Shown piece by piece: positions 6,671-13,823 of a DNA stretch of 14,756 nucleotides. The position numbers and the translations under genes are program-made. This DNA is from JAZQLP01 sp045629205. GTDB taxonomy: Bacteria; Bacillota; Clostridia; Oscillospirales; UBA644. The notes beneath the pieces were generated by a model. It was not told where the DNA came from. It was given only the letters and a program-made list of their open reading frames with translations, and did not search any database. The first letter of the stretch is position 1. Each line of letters begins with the position of its first letter. The stretch covers positions 1-14,756 of the forward strand of contig JAZQQT010000100.1 in NCBI GenBank assembly GCA_045629205.1, given 5' to 3'.

Positions 6671-8158
6671 TCATTCAGCGTCCTTTTTGTCTTCTGCGGG
6701 AGCTTCAGTCTTTTTCTTTCTGGGTTTTGCTGCTTTTTTTTCAGCGGGAGCGGCTTCGCCTTCGGATGCTTCTTCAGCGGGAGCTGCCTCTGCTGTTTCG
6801 GTCTTTTTCTTTCTCGGTTTCTTTGCAGCAGGTTTAGCTTCTTTTTCTTTGTCTTTGAGTTTGTCTGCTTCTTCCTGAGAAATTTCGGTTACAACTGCAT
6901 TGTTCTTAACGATTTCAAATGCTTTTCTGATTGAGATATCTTTTGCGATGGATTCTGAGACGGAAGGTGTTTTGATTTTTTCGATGTCAACATTGTTGTT
7001 TTCGGCGAATTTCTTGTATTCTTCGTCGATTTCTTCATCTGAAATCACGATGCCTTCGATTTCTGCGATTTTTTCGAGAGCAAGACGGATTTTAACGCTG
7101 CCTTCAGCTCCGGGTCTGTAAATATTTTTGATATCGTCAATAGTCTGACCTGTGTATTTGAGGTAAGATTCAAGACTGATTCCCTGTGAAGCAAATCTCT
7201 GTTCAAACTGCTGAAGTTCGAAATTTACTTCATTTTCGATCATGCATGAAGGAATGTCGGCTTCGAGAATATTGATAATCTCTGCGGAAATCGCATCGTC
7301 AAGATCTCTGTCGGATATCTGATCGTTTCTTTCCTGAGCCTTTTTGAGAATATCGGCTTTGTATTCGTCAAGAGTATCGAAATCACTTACGTCTTTTGCA
7401 AATTCATCATTGATTTCGGGAAGCTCTTCTCTTTTGATTTCATGAAGAACGATTTTGAATTCGGCATCCTTGCCTTTAAGCTCTTCGGCATGATAATCAT
7501 CGGGGAATTTAACATTGACAGAGAATTCATCTCCGGCTTTTTTGCCGATCATCTGCTCTTCAAAACCGGGAATAAACTGACCGGAACCGAGAACGAGGTT
7601 GTAGTCGTTTGCTTTTCCGCCGTCAAAAGGTTTGCCGTCACAATATCCGTCAAAATCGAATACAACGGTATCACCGTTAATTGTTACGTCATCTGCGGCA
7701 ACTTCGATAAGTCTGCCGAGCTTTTTCTGCTGATTTTTAAGCTCTGCTTCAACGTCTTTTTCGTCAGCGGGTCTTTTTATTTTATTAACTTTGAGACCTT
7801 TATAATCTTTTACGGAAACTTCGGGCTTAACTGTTACTACTGCTTTGAAGCTGAATCCGTTTTCGTCTGCGCTGATTATACTTAAATCAGCTCTGTCAAC
7901 GGGTGTGATGCCTGCTTCTTCAACTGCATCATCATATGCAGCGGGGTAAAGTGCTTCGATTGCGTCATCATAGAAAACTCCTTTACCGTACATCTTTTCA
8001 ATAATACTTCTGGGAGCTTTTCCTTTGCGGAATCCGGGAACATTAAGTTTGTTTCTTCTGTAAGCTTTTTGTATAGCTTCTTCAAATTTATCCCCCGGAA
8101 CGGATATTGTCAGTTCGACAACATTCTTTTCAAGATTTTTCTTACTGTCGAGTGCCAT
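6671..8158 (-). CDS. tig: Trigger factor with long Lys/Ala/Glu-rich C-terminal tail
   Basis: A ribosome-associated chaperone and peptidyl-prolyl isomerase that meets nascent chains at the exit tunnel. N-terminal ribosome-binding domain with the signature GFRKGKAPR (42-50); FKBP-like PPIase domain about 160-242 (from NGDTVVFDFDGY to FKIVLHEI); then the helical C-terminal domain. At 495 residues it is some 60 longer than the usual ~430. The excess is a low-complexity tail (about 434-495) of Lys, Ala, Glu and Pro containing PRKKKTE twice (448-454 and 479-485), i.e. a 31-residue duplication. The tail is in frame and ends in a normal stop, so it is not an obvious frameshift product. AAAGG lies about ten bases upstream of the ATG. 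It is first gene of the tig-clpP-clpX operon, 44 bases before clpP. Confidence 0.97.
   Translation of the reverse strand: MALDSKKNLEKNVVELTISVPGDKFEEAIQKAYRRNKLNVPGFRKGKAPRSIIEKMYGKGVFYDDAIEALYPAAYDDAVEEAGITPVDRADLSIISADENGFSFKAVVTVKPEVSVKDYKGLKVNKIKRPADEKDVEAELKNQQKKLGRLIEVAADDVTINGDTVVFDFDGYCDGKPFDGGKANDYNLVLGSGQFIPGFEEQMIGKKAGDEFSVNVKFPDDYHAEELKGKDAEFKIVLHEIKREELPEINDEFAKDVSDFDTLDEYKADILKKAQERNDQISDRDLDDAISAEIINILEADIPSCMIENEVNFELQQFEQRFASQGISLESYLKYTGQTIDDIKNIYRPGAEGSVKIRLALEKIAEIEGIVISDEEIDEEYKKFAENNNVDIEKIKTPSVSESIAKDISIRKAFEIVKNNAVVTEISQEEADKLKDKEKEAKPAAKKPRKKKTETAEAAPAEEASEGEAAPAEKKAAKPRKKKTEAPAEDKKDAE
6704..6817 (-). repeat. Imperfect 93-base tandem repeat in the 3' end of tig
   Basis: The two PRKKKTE-encoding blocks (6797-6817 and 6704-6724) are spaced exactly 93 bases apart and share flanking Ala-Pro-Ala-Glu codons. 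This suggests the tail grew by tandem duplication. Confidence 0.6.
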
Positions 8159-8201
8159 GTCAGTTTACCTTTCTTGGTCGGGGCATAGCCCGAAAAAATT
8201 C

Positions 8202-8217
8202 ATTATATATTATATCA
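8202..8217 (-). promoter_or_regulatory. Extended -10 promoter of tig-clpP-clpX
   Basis: TGA-TATAAT on the minus strand (8209-8217), with a second TATAAT at 8202-8207. No clear -35 hexamer is present. The predicted leader is about 45 bases and includes a small GGGC/GCCC hairpin (about 8181-8191). Confidence 0.6.
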
Positions 8218-8268
8218 CTTATTATGCGTATTTTCTACTGTAAATACAATTAATTCAATAAAATTTAC

Positions 8269-8970
8269 TTATTTATGCTCAATTGGCTCGTTTTTGTCGC
8301 ATTTTCGGACCAGAATCGGGAAAAATCCGAGTCTGTCTGCCGAAATCGGAATAAAGTGTATGCCGTATTTTTCGCCTTTGAAAGCGTTTTCAAGCGATTT
8401 CCCGTGCAAATGTCCGTAGTAGCATTCTTTAACGCCGTGGTTTGTCAGTATTTCGATTATCCCCGAACATTCCGTTCCGCTTGTAACAGGAGGGTAATGC
8501 AGAAAAACAATCGGTTCTTTATTTGCGCTTTTCAGTGAAATATCAAGCCGGATAATCTCTCTCCTGAGTATCTTTTTATCATCGGCTTTTCCCGATTCGG
8601 TAATCCATCCGCGCGTTCCGCAAATACTGTAATCTGCGATTTCAAATGAATTGTTATGTAGAAAATAAAAACCGTCATATTCTTTTACGAACGTTTTCAG
8701 TTTTGTCGCGGATGACCACCAGTAATCGTGGTTGCCTTTCGATATTATTTTTTTGCCGGGAAGCGCTGCGAGAAAATCAATATCGGCTTTCAGTTCGGAC
8801 ATATTCATTGCCCATGATAAATCGCCGGGGATAACGATGATGTCATCTTCTGTCAGAGGCCAGTTGTTTACTATTTTTTCACTGTGTCTGTCCCATGCGG
8901 GACCGAAAATATCCATCGGTTTGTCAACGGATTCCGAAAGATGGAAATCAGCCATGGCATAAATCGACAT
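8269..8970 (-). CDS. Calcineurin-like metallophosphoesterase
   Basis: A 233-residue predicted cytosolic phosphoesterase with the complete two-metal motif set: D8 and H10 (ADFH), GDLSW with D50, GNHDYWW with N80 and H81, HYPP with H158, and GHLHG with H187 and H189. These ligate a dinuclear metal centre that hydrolyses phosphate esters; the substrate (nucleotide, phosphoprotein or other) cannot be told from sequence. There is no signal peptide or membrane segment. The ATG at 8970 has AAGGAGG a few bases upstream, partly inside a small ATACC/GGTAT inverted repeat (8973-8993). It has its own promoter and lies upstream of tig in the same direction; no terminator was seen between them, so read-through into tig is possible. 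Confidence 0.9.
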   Translation of the reverse strand: MSIYAMADFHLSESVDKPMDIFGPAWDRHSEKIVNNWPLTEDDIIVIPGDLSWAMNMSELKADIDFLAALPGKKIISKGNHDYWWSSATKLKTFVKEYDGFYFLHNNSFEIADYSICGTRGWITESGKADDKKILRREIIRLDISLKSANKEPIVFLHYPPVTSGTECSGIIEILTNHGVKECYYGHLHGKSLENAFKGEKYGIHFIPISADRLGFFPILVRKCDKNEPIEHK

Positions 8971-9052
8971 CTGATACCTCCTTTTTTGCGGTATGGATTT
9001 CGTCCGGTCTTATCATTTCAACTGATACCCAACGTATAAAATCATATTATAT

Positions 9053-9080
9053 ATTATATTCCGTTTTACCTTTCTGTCAA
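9053..9080 (-). promoter_or_regulatory. Sigma-A promoter of the phosphoesterase gene
   Basis: On the minus strand: consensus TTGACA (9075-9080), a 16-base spacer and TATAAT (9053-9058). The leader to the ATG at 8970 is about 75 bases. Confidence 0.82.
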
Positions 9081-9158
9081 GTATTCCCGTGTTTGATTCC
9101 GTCGTAGAACGGTTATGGTTTTCTGCTGTAAAAATGTATGAATATTAGTTATAAAGCC

Positions 9159-9186
9159 TTGATTTAATTTTAAAATATGATATAAT
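9159..9186 (+). promoter_or_regulatory. Sigma-A promoter of the GGDEF gene
   Basis: TTGATT (9159-9164), a 16-base spacer and TATAAT (9181-9186), with the extended -10 TATGA immediately before the hexamer. The leader to the TTG start at 9220 is about 27 bases. Confidence 0.78.
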
Positions 9187-9219
9187 ATTCTAAAAATCTA
9201 TTTGATTGGAAGATGTGCT

Positions 9220-10350
9220 TTGATAAATTCTCGAGAAAATATATTTCTTACTGAGACAGAGATAAAACCGAATAAAGCGGCTATGCTTGTTATAAAAGTT
9301 CTGCTTTTCGGCAGTTCTTTTTGTTGGATTCTAAATGAAATCGGTTTGTTCAGAGTCGGAAAAACGGAAATGAGAATCGGATCGATTATTCCCATTTCTT
9401 TTATGATCCTTATTCTTATATTGGAAAAAACGAAAAAAGATTATCTGAAACGTCCTGCTACAAAATGGCACATTTTTGCTGTTTCATGTATAGTAACCAT
9501 GATGCTCAGCACACTTCTGACATTTCATACCACGATCATGTTGCTTTTCCCTATGTTTGTGGCAATGCTCTATCGTTCTGTTTCTCTCGGAAAAGCTTCC
9601 CTTATCGCCTCTATTGTCTGCACTTTGTTTTCTCCTATTTTAGGGTATCTCATTGGTACGTGGGATATTCCCCTTTTTGAGGAACTTATCAATATCGGAA
9701 CCGGCGGAGATGCTTTGATCCAGAATCCGACTAACGAAATTGCTTTGTGGGATATCGCAAGGATTGTTCTCTATATTTGTTTGCCGAGATTTATTATGGT
9801 AGGTTCTTGCGCGACTTTGATGTTCCATGTCATACGTCTCGGAAAAGAACACGTAGACAATCAGATAAAACTTGATAATATCCGTAATCACGATTTTTTG
9901 ACCGGGCTGTATAATCAAAACTATTTCAAGCAAATAATTTCCGAAAATGTCGATAGAGAGGTCATAGGCCTTGTATTTTTCGATGTTAACGGGCTGAAAT
10001 CCGCAAACGACAGATTTGGTCACGAATACGGAGACCTGTTGCTTAAGCGCTGTGCCGAGAGTATTTTATCCGTATGCGATTTCGAAAGAGTTCACGGTTT
10101 CAGAATCGGAGGCGATGAATTTGTTATTATCGCCGAAAATGCCGATGAAAGTTTCATTTCCGATTTAAAGGAAAAGTGGAAAGACAATCTCGAAAGAATC
10201 AATAGCGAGAATATCACCTTATATGACGGTATGGTTTGTTCGATGGCATACGGATCACAAATCGGAAAGTTTACTGAAATCGAAGATATTATCCGCCGCG
10301 CCGATGCTTTAATGTATCACAAAAAAGAAATTATGAAATCCGAAAATTAA
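9220..10350 (+). CDS. Membrane-anchored GGDEF (diguanylate cyclase) protein
   Basis: A 376-residue protein with about six hydrophobic segments (roughly 22-43, 54-69, 83-103, 104-120, 127-146, 180-205) and a C-terminal cytoplasmic GGDEF domain (about 220-376). The domain shows DFLTGLYNQ (225-233), FFDVNGLKSANDRFGHEYGD and an intact RIGGDEF with GGDEF at 297-301, so it should make cyclic di-GMP. The position of the inhibitory I-site (RxxD) reads FERV, so product feedback inhibition is probably absent. The membrane part is likely a sensor of unknown ligand. I chose TTG 9220 because GGAAG (9208-9212) is seven bases upstream; the frame also opens at a TTG at 9202 without such a site. It is monocistronic and ends before a strong bidirectional terminator. 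No EAL or PilZ gene is nearby. Confidence 0.9.
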   Translation: MINSRENIFLTETEIKPNKAAMLVIKVLLFGSSFCWILNEIGLFRVGKTEMRIGSIIPISFMILILILEKTKKDYLKRPATKWHIFAVSCIVTMMLSTLLTFHTTIMLLFPMFVAMLYRSVSLGKASLIASIVCTLFSPILGYLIGTWDIPLFEELINIGTGGDALIQNPTNEIALWDIARIVLYICLPRFIMVGSCATLMFHVIRLGKEHVDNQIKLDNIRNHDFLTGLYNQNYFKQIISENVDREVIGLVFFDVNGLKSANDRFGHEYGDLLLKRCAESILSVCDFERVHGFRIGGDEFVIIAENADESFISDLKEKWKDNLERINSENITLYDGMVCSMAYGSQIGKFTEIEDIIRRADALMYHKKEIMKSEN

Positions 10351-10386
10351 TAAAATCATAACTTTCTTTTATATAATAAAAAAGAG

Positions 10387-10416
10387 ATGCCGGGTGTTTA
10401 AGATAACACCCGGCAT
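10387..10416. terminator. Bidirectional terminator between GGDEF gene and yraN
   Basis: A 12-pair hairpin, ATGCCGGGTGTT (10387-10398) with AACACCCGGCAT (10405-10416), and a six-base loop. On the minus strand it is followed by CTCTTTTTTTATT, a strong U-tract that ends the rplS...yraN operon. On the + strand it is followed by TACTTATATTTC, which can serve the GGDEF gene. The minus-strand stop codon of yraN is only four bases away. Confidence 0.92.
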
Positions 10417-10419
10417 TAC

Positions 10420-10863
10420 TTATATTTCGTTTACCGCATATTTCAGCAGATCTTCTTTGGCTGCCTTAAAAAAGTTTTTATGATATTCAAATTTTTCAAC
10501 ATTGAAATCAGCGTCTCTTATAATTGAAGCGAGATCAAATCTGTATGTCAGCGCCAAAATATCAACATTTTTTTTCTTAAGCTCCGCAATATATCCCGAC
10601 GCGGCTTTGAAAATGTTATTCATTTTGTTTTTATCGGCATAAAATTCCGGAGAAAAGCGTTCTGTATCAAGACGTTCCTTTACTTCGACAAATACGATTT
10701 TCGTCCCGTCGAGCATAATCAGGTCTATTTCGTAAGGATAATACAGGTAGGAGTGTTCAAGCGGTTTCATTCCCTGCTTTTTCAGTTGCTTTTCCGTATA
10801 TTTTTCGAAATAAAAGCCGATCTCCCGCTTTGTGCTTTCGGCTGTCGGTTTTTTTAACGACAT
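10420..10863 (-). CDS. yraN: YraN/UPF0102-like nuclease-fold protein
   Basis: A 147-residue protein with the restriction-endonuclease-like core of the UPF0102 family: YEIDLIML (44-51) and VFVEVKER (57-64), supplying the Asp47, Glu60 and Lys62 of a PD-(D/E)XK-type site, followed by an A-S-G-Y helix and TYRFDLASI. Its biochemical role is not settled; the position directly after rnhB is typical for this family. Two oddities: the usual GEID is YEID here, and about 25 extra C-terminal residues follow the RFD block, making it longer than the usual ~120. The ATG at 10863 overlaps the end of rnhB by ten bases and has only a weak ribosome site, so translational coupling is likely. It is the last gene of the operon. 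Confidence 0.8.
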   Translation of the reverse strand: MSLKKPTAESTKREIGFYFEKYTEKQLKKQGMKPLEHSYLYYPYEIDLIMLDGTKIVFVEVKERLDTERFSPEFYADKNKMNNIFKAASGYIAELKKKNVDILALTYRFDLASIIRDADFNVEKFEYHKNFFKAAKEDLLKYAVNEI

Positions 10864-11483
10864 ATATGTTTATCCAGTGTTTTCAAAAAAGATTTACGGT
10901 ATATTTCGCATACCCCGTATTTCGCAATAAGTTGATAGTGCTCCTTTGTCGGATACCCTTTATGTTTTTCGAGATTATACATCGGATACTCTTTTGCAAG
11001 ATGCTCCATTTCTCTGTCTCTCGAAACTTTTGCCAGAACTGAAGCGGCTGATATCGACGGACATTTGTCATCTCCCTTTACAACACAGATTGTTCTTGCT
11101 CCTGTCAGTCTTGATCTGTTTCCGTCAATAAGCGCCAACGTCGGTTTTACGGACAGACCGTCAAATGCTCTCTGCATTGCAAGATATGTTGCCTCAAGGA
11201 TGTTCAGTTCGTCAATTTCGGCGGGGGAAGCACTTGCGACCGACCACGCGACTGCTTTTTCTTTTATAATTTCAAAAAGTTCGTCACGCTTTGCTACTGT
11301 GAGCTTTTTTGAGTCTCTCAGACCGTCGATGATTACCCCTGTCGGAAGTATGACTGCCGCAGCGAAAACCGGTCCGCACAGCGGTCCTCTTCCTGCTTCA
11401 TCAATACCGCATACTGTTTCGCCCGGATTATCGGCTTCGATTTGAAGCTGTAAATTCTCGGTTGTAACTTCGGCTTTATTCAT
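10854..11483 (-). CDS. rnhB: Ribonuclease HII
   Basis: A 209-residue RNase HII, which cuts RNA in RNA/DNA hybrids and excises single misincorporated ribonucleotides from DNA. Motifs seen: CGIDEAGRGPL with catalytic Asp28 and Glu29, DSKKL (57-61), LALIDGN with Asp120, KGDDKCPSISAASVLAKVSRD (137-156, carrying the remaining acidic residue and the conserved Ser/Ala block), HKGYPT, and a YRKSFL end that corresponds to the family's HRxSF. Length is normal. The ATG at 11483 overlaps the rbgA stop by eight bases, and an AAAAAGG site lies inside the rbgA 3' end, so the two are probably coupled. The adjacent L19, RbgA and YraN genes are a common Firmicutes grouping. Confidence 0.97.
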   Translation of the reverse strand: MNKAEVTTENLQLQIEADNPGETVCGIDEAGRGPLCGPVFAAAVILPTGVIIDGLRDSKKLTVAKRDELFEIIKEKAVAWSVASASPAEIDELNILEATYLAMQRAFDGLSVKPTLALIDGNRSRLTGARTICVVKGDDKCPSISAASVLAKVSRDREMEHLAKEYPMYNLEKHKGYPTKEHYQLIAKYGVCEIYRKSFLKTLDKHICR

Positions 11484-12393
11484 CGTTGACCTTTTTCTTT
11501 TCTTTCGGAACGGCTATGTTCGGTATAAGTTCCGCTCTGTCGAGTGTGATTCTGCCGGTTTTTCCGGCTCTGAATTCATCAAGCATCATAAACGCTGTTC
11601 TTTCGGTATCTATTTCTCCCTTTGCGAGAACAAAACCGCGTTTTTGTCCGATAAATTTCAGCGCTTCAAAATCGTCTTCCGGAAGCCCTTCGATTTTGTA
11701 TCTTTCGCAAAGTTCTTTAAGATAATTTTTTTTAAGAACCGAAATCAGTTTCACGGCGATTTCCTCATTGTCGAGAACTTCGCTTTTTATTGCTCCCGTA
11801 AACGCGAGGTTAAGAGCTGCATGTTGATTGTCAAGTTTCGGCCAAAGTATTCCGGGCATATCAAGCAGCATCATTCCGTTTTGCAGTGCAATCCACTGTT
11901 TGCCCCTTGTTACTCCGGGTCTGTCTTCGGTTTTTACGCGTTTAGCGTCGCTTAACGAGTTGATAAGCGTTGATTTACCGACGTTCGGAATACCAAGCAG
12001 CATGATTTTCAGCAAACGCTTCTGTATCCCTCTTTCTCTGTCTCTTTTCGTTTTTTCTGCGGTAGCCTCATCAAGTGCATCAAAAAAAATTTTTTTATTA
12101 AGCCTGATACTGTTAAGTGAAATTACTTTATATCCTTTCGATCTGTAATATTCAGCCCATTTTGCGGTCTGTTCGGCATTTGCGAGATCGGCTTTGTTAA
12201 GAATAAGAATTTTCGGCTTATTTCCGATAATCCGCTCTATGTCGGGATTTTTCGAGGCGAGTGGGATTCTTGCGTCCACAAGTTCGGCAACCACATCGAT
12301 ATCCGGAATGATTTCCTCAATCATACGGCGAGCTTTTGCCATATGACCCGGATACCAGTTTATCGATTTGTTCGTGACTTTTTCTTCACCCAT
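11476..12393 (-). CDS. rbgA: Ribosome biogenesis GTPase RbgA (YlqF)
   Basis: A 305-residue circularly permuted GTPase that acts late in 50S subunit assembly. The permutation is visible: the G4 motif NKAD (66-69) precedes the G1 P-loop GIPNVGKST (134-142), which is followed by the G2 region PGVTRG (159-164) and G3 DMPG (178-181). The N-terminal NWYPGHMAKA (12-21) is characteristic of the YlqF/RbgA family. The C-terminal helical domain and a basic Lys-rich end complete the usual length. The start at 12393 has a near-perfect site, GGAGGTGAT, seven bases upstream. It lies between lepB (41 bases upstream) and rnhB (overlapping); cotranscription with rplS makes sense because both act in 50S assembly. 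Confidence 0.97.
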   Translation of the reverse strand: MGEEKVTNKSINWYPGHMAKARRMIEEIIPDIDVVAELVDARIPLASKNPDIERIIGNKPKILILNKADLANAEQTAKWAEYYRSKGYKVISLNSIRLNKKIFFDALDEATAEKTKRDRERGIQKRLLKIMLLGIPNVGKSTLINSLSDAKRVKTEDRPGVTRGKQWIALQNGMMLLDMPGILWPKLDNQHAALNLAFTGAIKSEVLDNEEIAVKLISVLKKNYLKELCERYKIEGLPEDDFEALKFIGQKRGFVLAKGEIDTERTAFMMLDEFRAGKTGRITLDRAELIPNIAVPKEKKKVNDE

Positions 12394-12434
12394 TTTATCA
12401 CCTCCGACCGTCAGTCTTAAATAGTATCTGAGAA

Positions 12435-13052
12435 TTAAAATAATTTAAACAAAACTTTTCCTATGATGCTTCTCGTGTCAACACATCCGATTGAACGGCT
12501 GTCTCGTGAATTGGTTCTGTTGTCGCCCATCAGAAATACATATCCTTCCGGAATCTTCATCGGAAAAGTAATGTCGGGATTTTGTGTTTGAGTTGAGTTC
12601 GGATATCTCGTATATTTTTCGTCGAGTTTGTCTTCTTCCGTGATATCGGCGTCATCACTTACATAAACGCAGCCGTCCTTTATGTCAATCCATTGTCCTG
12701 CGGTTGCGATTACTCTTTTAACCCATAACGGATCTTCGGTTTTTACTGTCGAATCGGGAGCAAAAACAACGATATCGCCCTGCTTCGGAGTGTAAAACAG
12801 ATTCGAAAGCAAATATCTGTCGTCAGGATACATTGTATATAACATCGATTCTCCGCAAACATAGCCCATTCTGATAAAAAATGTCATGATCAGTATGGCA
12901 CATGCGACGGCGAAAGCGATTGCTTCTATAAAATCCGTAACTTTTGCAAAATAAACTTTAAAACCGTTCGGCTTTTGTTCGGGAGTTTTCTCTTCGATAT
13001 TTTCTGTAATCGTTTCTTCAATTTTTGTTTCGGTTTTTATTTCGTCGTTCAT
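12435..13052 (-). CDS. lepB: Type I signal peptidase
   Basis: A 205-residue membrane protease that removes signal peptides from exported proteins. From the chosen ATG (13052) it has a roughly 38-residue cytoplasmic Glu/Thr/Lys-rich extension, one transmembrane helix (about 40-60), then the catalytic domain: nucleophile Ser69 in CGESMLYTM, general base Lys112 in LWVKRVIATAGQ, and the MGDNRTNSRDSR block (175-186). The usual SMxPT motif reads SMLYT, so the Pro is missing, though both catalytic residues remain. Start choice is uncertain: in-frame ATG 13064 and TTG 13094 are alternatives, but the latter lies in the tail of a terminator-like hairpin; ATG 13052 has a modest GGGA site. It is the second gene of the operon. 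Confidence 0.94.
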   Translation of the reverse strand: MNDEIKTETKIEETITENIEEKTPEQKPNGFKVYFAKVTDFIEAIAFAVACAILIMTFFIRMGYVCGESMLYTMYPDDRYLLSNLFYTPKQGDIVVFAPDSTVKTEDPLWVKRVIATAGQWIDIKDGCVYVSDDADITEEDKLDEKYTRYPNSTQTQNPDITFPMKIPEGYVFLMGDNRTNSRDSRSIGCVDTRSIIGKVLFKLF

Positions 13053-13096
13053 ATTGTTTCCCATTTCGGAATAATTGATTGAAAGATAAAACAAAG

Positions 13097-13133
13097 GCGA
13101 GAGAACCTTCTTCTGTAAACCGGGTACTCTCGC
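13097..13133 (-). terminator. Terminator or attenuator between rplS and lepB
   Basis: On the minus strand, GCGAGAG (complement of 13127-13133) pairs with CTCTCGC (complement of 13097-13103), continued after one A/A mismatch by three more pairs, with a loop of about 15 bases. CCTTTGTTTTATCTTTC follows. It sits just after the rplS stop and before lepB, so it would lower expression of lepB and the genes beyond it relative to L19. Confidence 0.7.
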
Positions 13134-13163
13134 TGATTTGTTTCTGAGTTGTATAGCTTAAGG

Positions 13164-13511
13164 TTACAGAAGCTCTTTAACCTTTGCGGCTTTACCTGAT
13201 CTGCCACGCAGATAGTAAAGTTTGGCTCTGCGAACTTTACCCTTACGGGTAACAACAACCTTTTCGATGGCAGGGGAGTTAACGGGGAAAACTCTTTCGA
13301 GACCTACGCCGTAGGATATACGTCTTACGGTAAAGGTTTCGGAGATACCGCCGTGTTTCTTCGCAATAATTGTTCCTTCAAAAACCTGAATTCTTTCTCT
13401 TGAGCCTTCTTTGATTTTAACAAAGACCTTAACGTCGTTACCGATTTTAAGATCGAGAGGCTCTTTGCGAAGCTGATCCTGAGTCATCTTCTGAATAGCG
13501 TTGGCTACCAT
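13164..13511 (-). CDS. rplS: 50S ribosomal protein L19 (bL19)
   Basis: A 115-residue ribosomal protein located at the 30S/50S interface. It is recognised by its full-length pattern: the N-terminal helix ending in RKEPLDLKIGNDVKV, VFEGTIIAKKHGG (44-56), TFTVRRISYGVGLERVFPVNSP, the basic RKGKVRRAKLYYLRGRSGKAA and the C-terminal KVKELL. Length matches the family. The ATG at 13511 has AGGAGG closely upstream. It is the first gene of rplS-lepB-rbgA-rnhB-yraN and has its own promoter and a structured leader. It is not next to trmD or rimM within this window. Confidence 0.98.
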   Translation of the reverse strand: MVANAIQKMTQDQLRKEPLDLKIGNDVKVFVKIKEGSRERIQVFEGTIIAKKHGGISETFTVRRISYGVGLERVFPVNSPAIEKVVVTRKGKVRRAKLYYLRGRSGKAAKVKELL

Positions 13512-13601
13512 TTCTCATTCCTCCTGAAAAATATTTCAAGATATTGCCCTTACGGACTTGAGTGTTCGTGCTGAGAATGCAGAGGACCACTCATATCAAG
13601 T
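13512..13601 (-). promoter_or_regulatory. Structured rplS 5' leader (candidate L19 leader)
   Basis: The roughly 90-base untranslated leader folds into at least two stems on the minus strand: GAGTG with CACTC (extended by outer CTT/AAG), and CAAG...CTTG enclosing TCC/GGG around a GTAA loop. Firmicutes are known to carry an L19 leader motif upstream of rplS that is thought to mediate autoregulation. Position and length fit, but I could not compare against the covariance model. Confidence 0.45.
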
Positions 13602-13608
13602 GTCACAA

Positions 13609-13637
13609 ATTTTACCACACCGTAAATAAAATAGCAA
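13609..13637 (-). promoter_or_regulatory. Sigma-A promoter of the rplS operon
   Basis: On the minus strand: TTGCTA (13632-13637), a 17-base spacer and TAAAAT (13609-13614), preceded by the extended -10 TGTGG. The 14 bases 13609-13622 match the tRNA-Arg promoter (587-600) at 13 positions. Confidence 0.8.
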
Positions 13638-13766
13638 TATAAAAAATCGAAATTTAAGCAACATTTTGATGATTTTTTATTTGGTGGAACAAATCTTTGA
13701 TGTTCGGCCGGCAAAAACAGATGCTTGCTCTGCGTTTAGTTTTCGGTTATCTTCACATCTTTGTCA

Positions 13767-13794
13767 TTGATATTTTATTTTATTATGATATAAT
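13767..13794 (+). promoter_or_regulatory. Sigma-A promoter of the methyltransferase gene
   Basis: TTGATA (13767-13772), a 16-base spacer and TATAAT (13789-13794) with the extended -10 TATGA. The leader to the ATG at 13824 is about 23 bases. It is divergent from the rplS promoter; bases 13638-13766 between the two show nothing I recognise. Confidence 0.8.
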
Positions 13795-13823
13795 TAACGG
13801 CAAAATGGGAGGGGAGGCTTATT

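Noticed and set aside
9640..10023. Minus-strand open frame antisense to the GGDEF gene
   Set aside because: It has no motif and lies within well-supported coding sequence with correct GGDEF-domain blocks on the other strand.
13053..13094. TTG start at 13094 for lepB giving 14 extra residues
   Set aside because: It lies in the T-rich tail of the rplS terminator-like hairpin with no ribosome site; the ATG at 13052 gives a normal cytoplasmic N-terminus.
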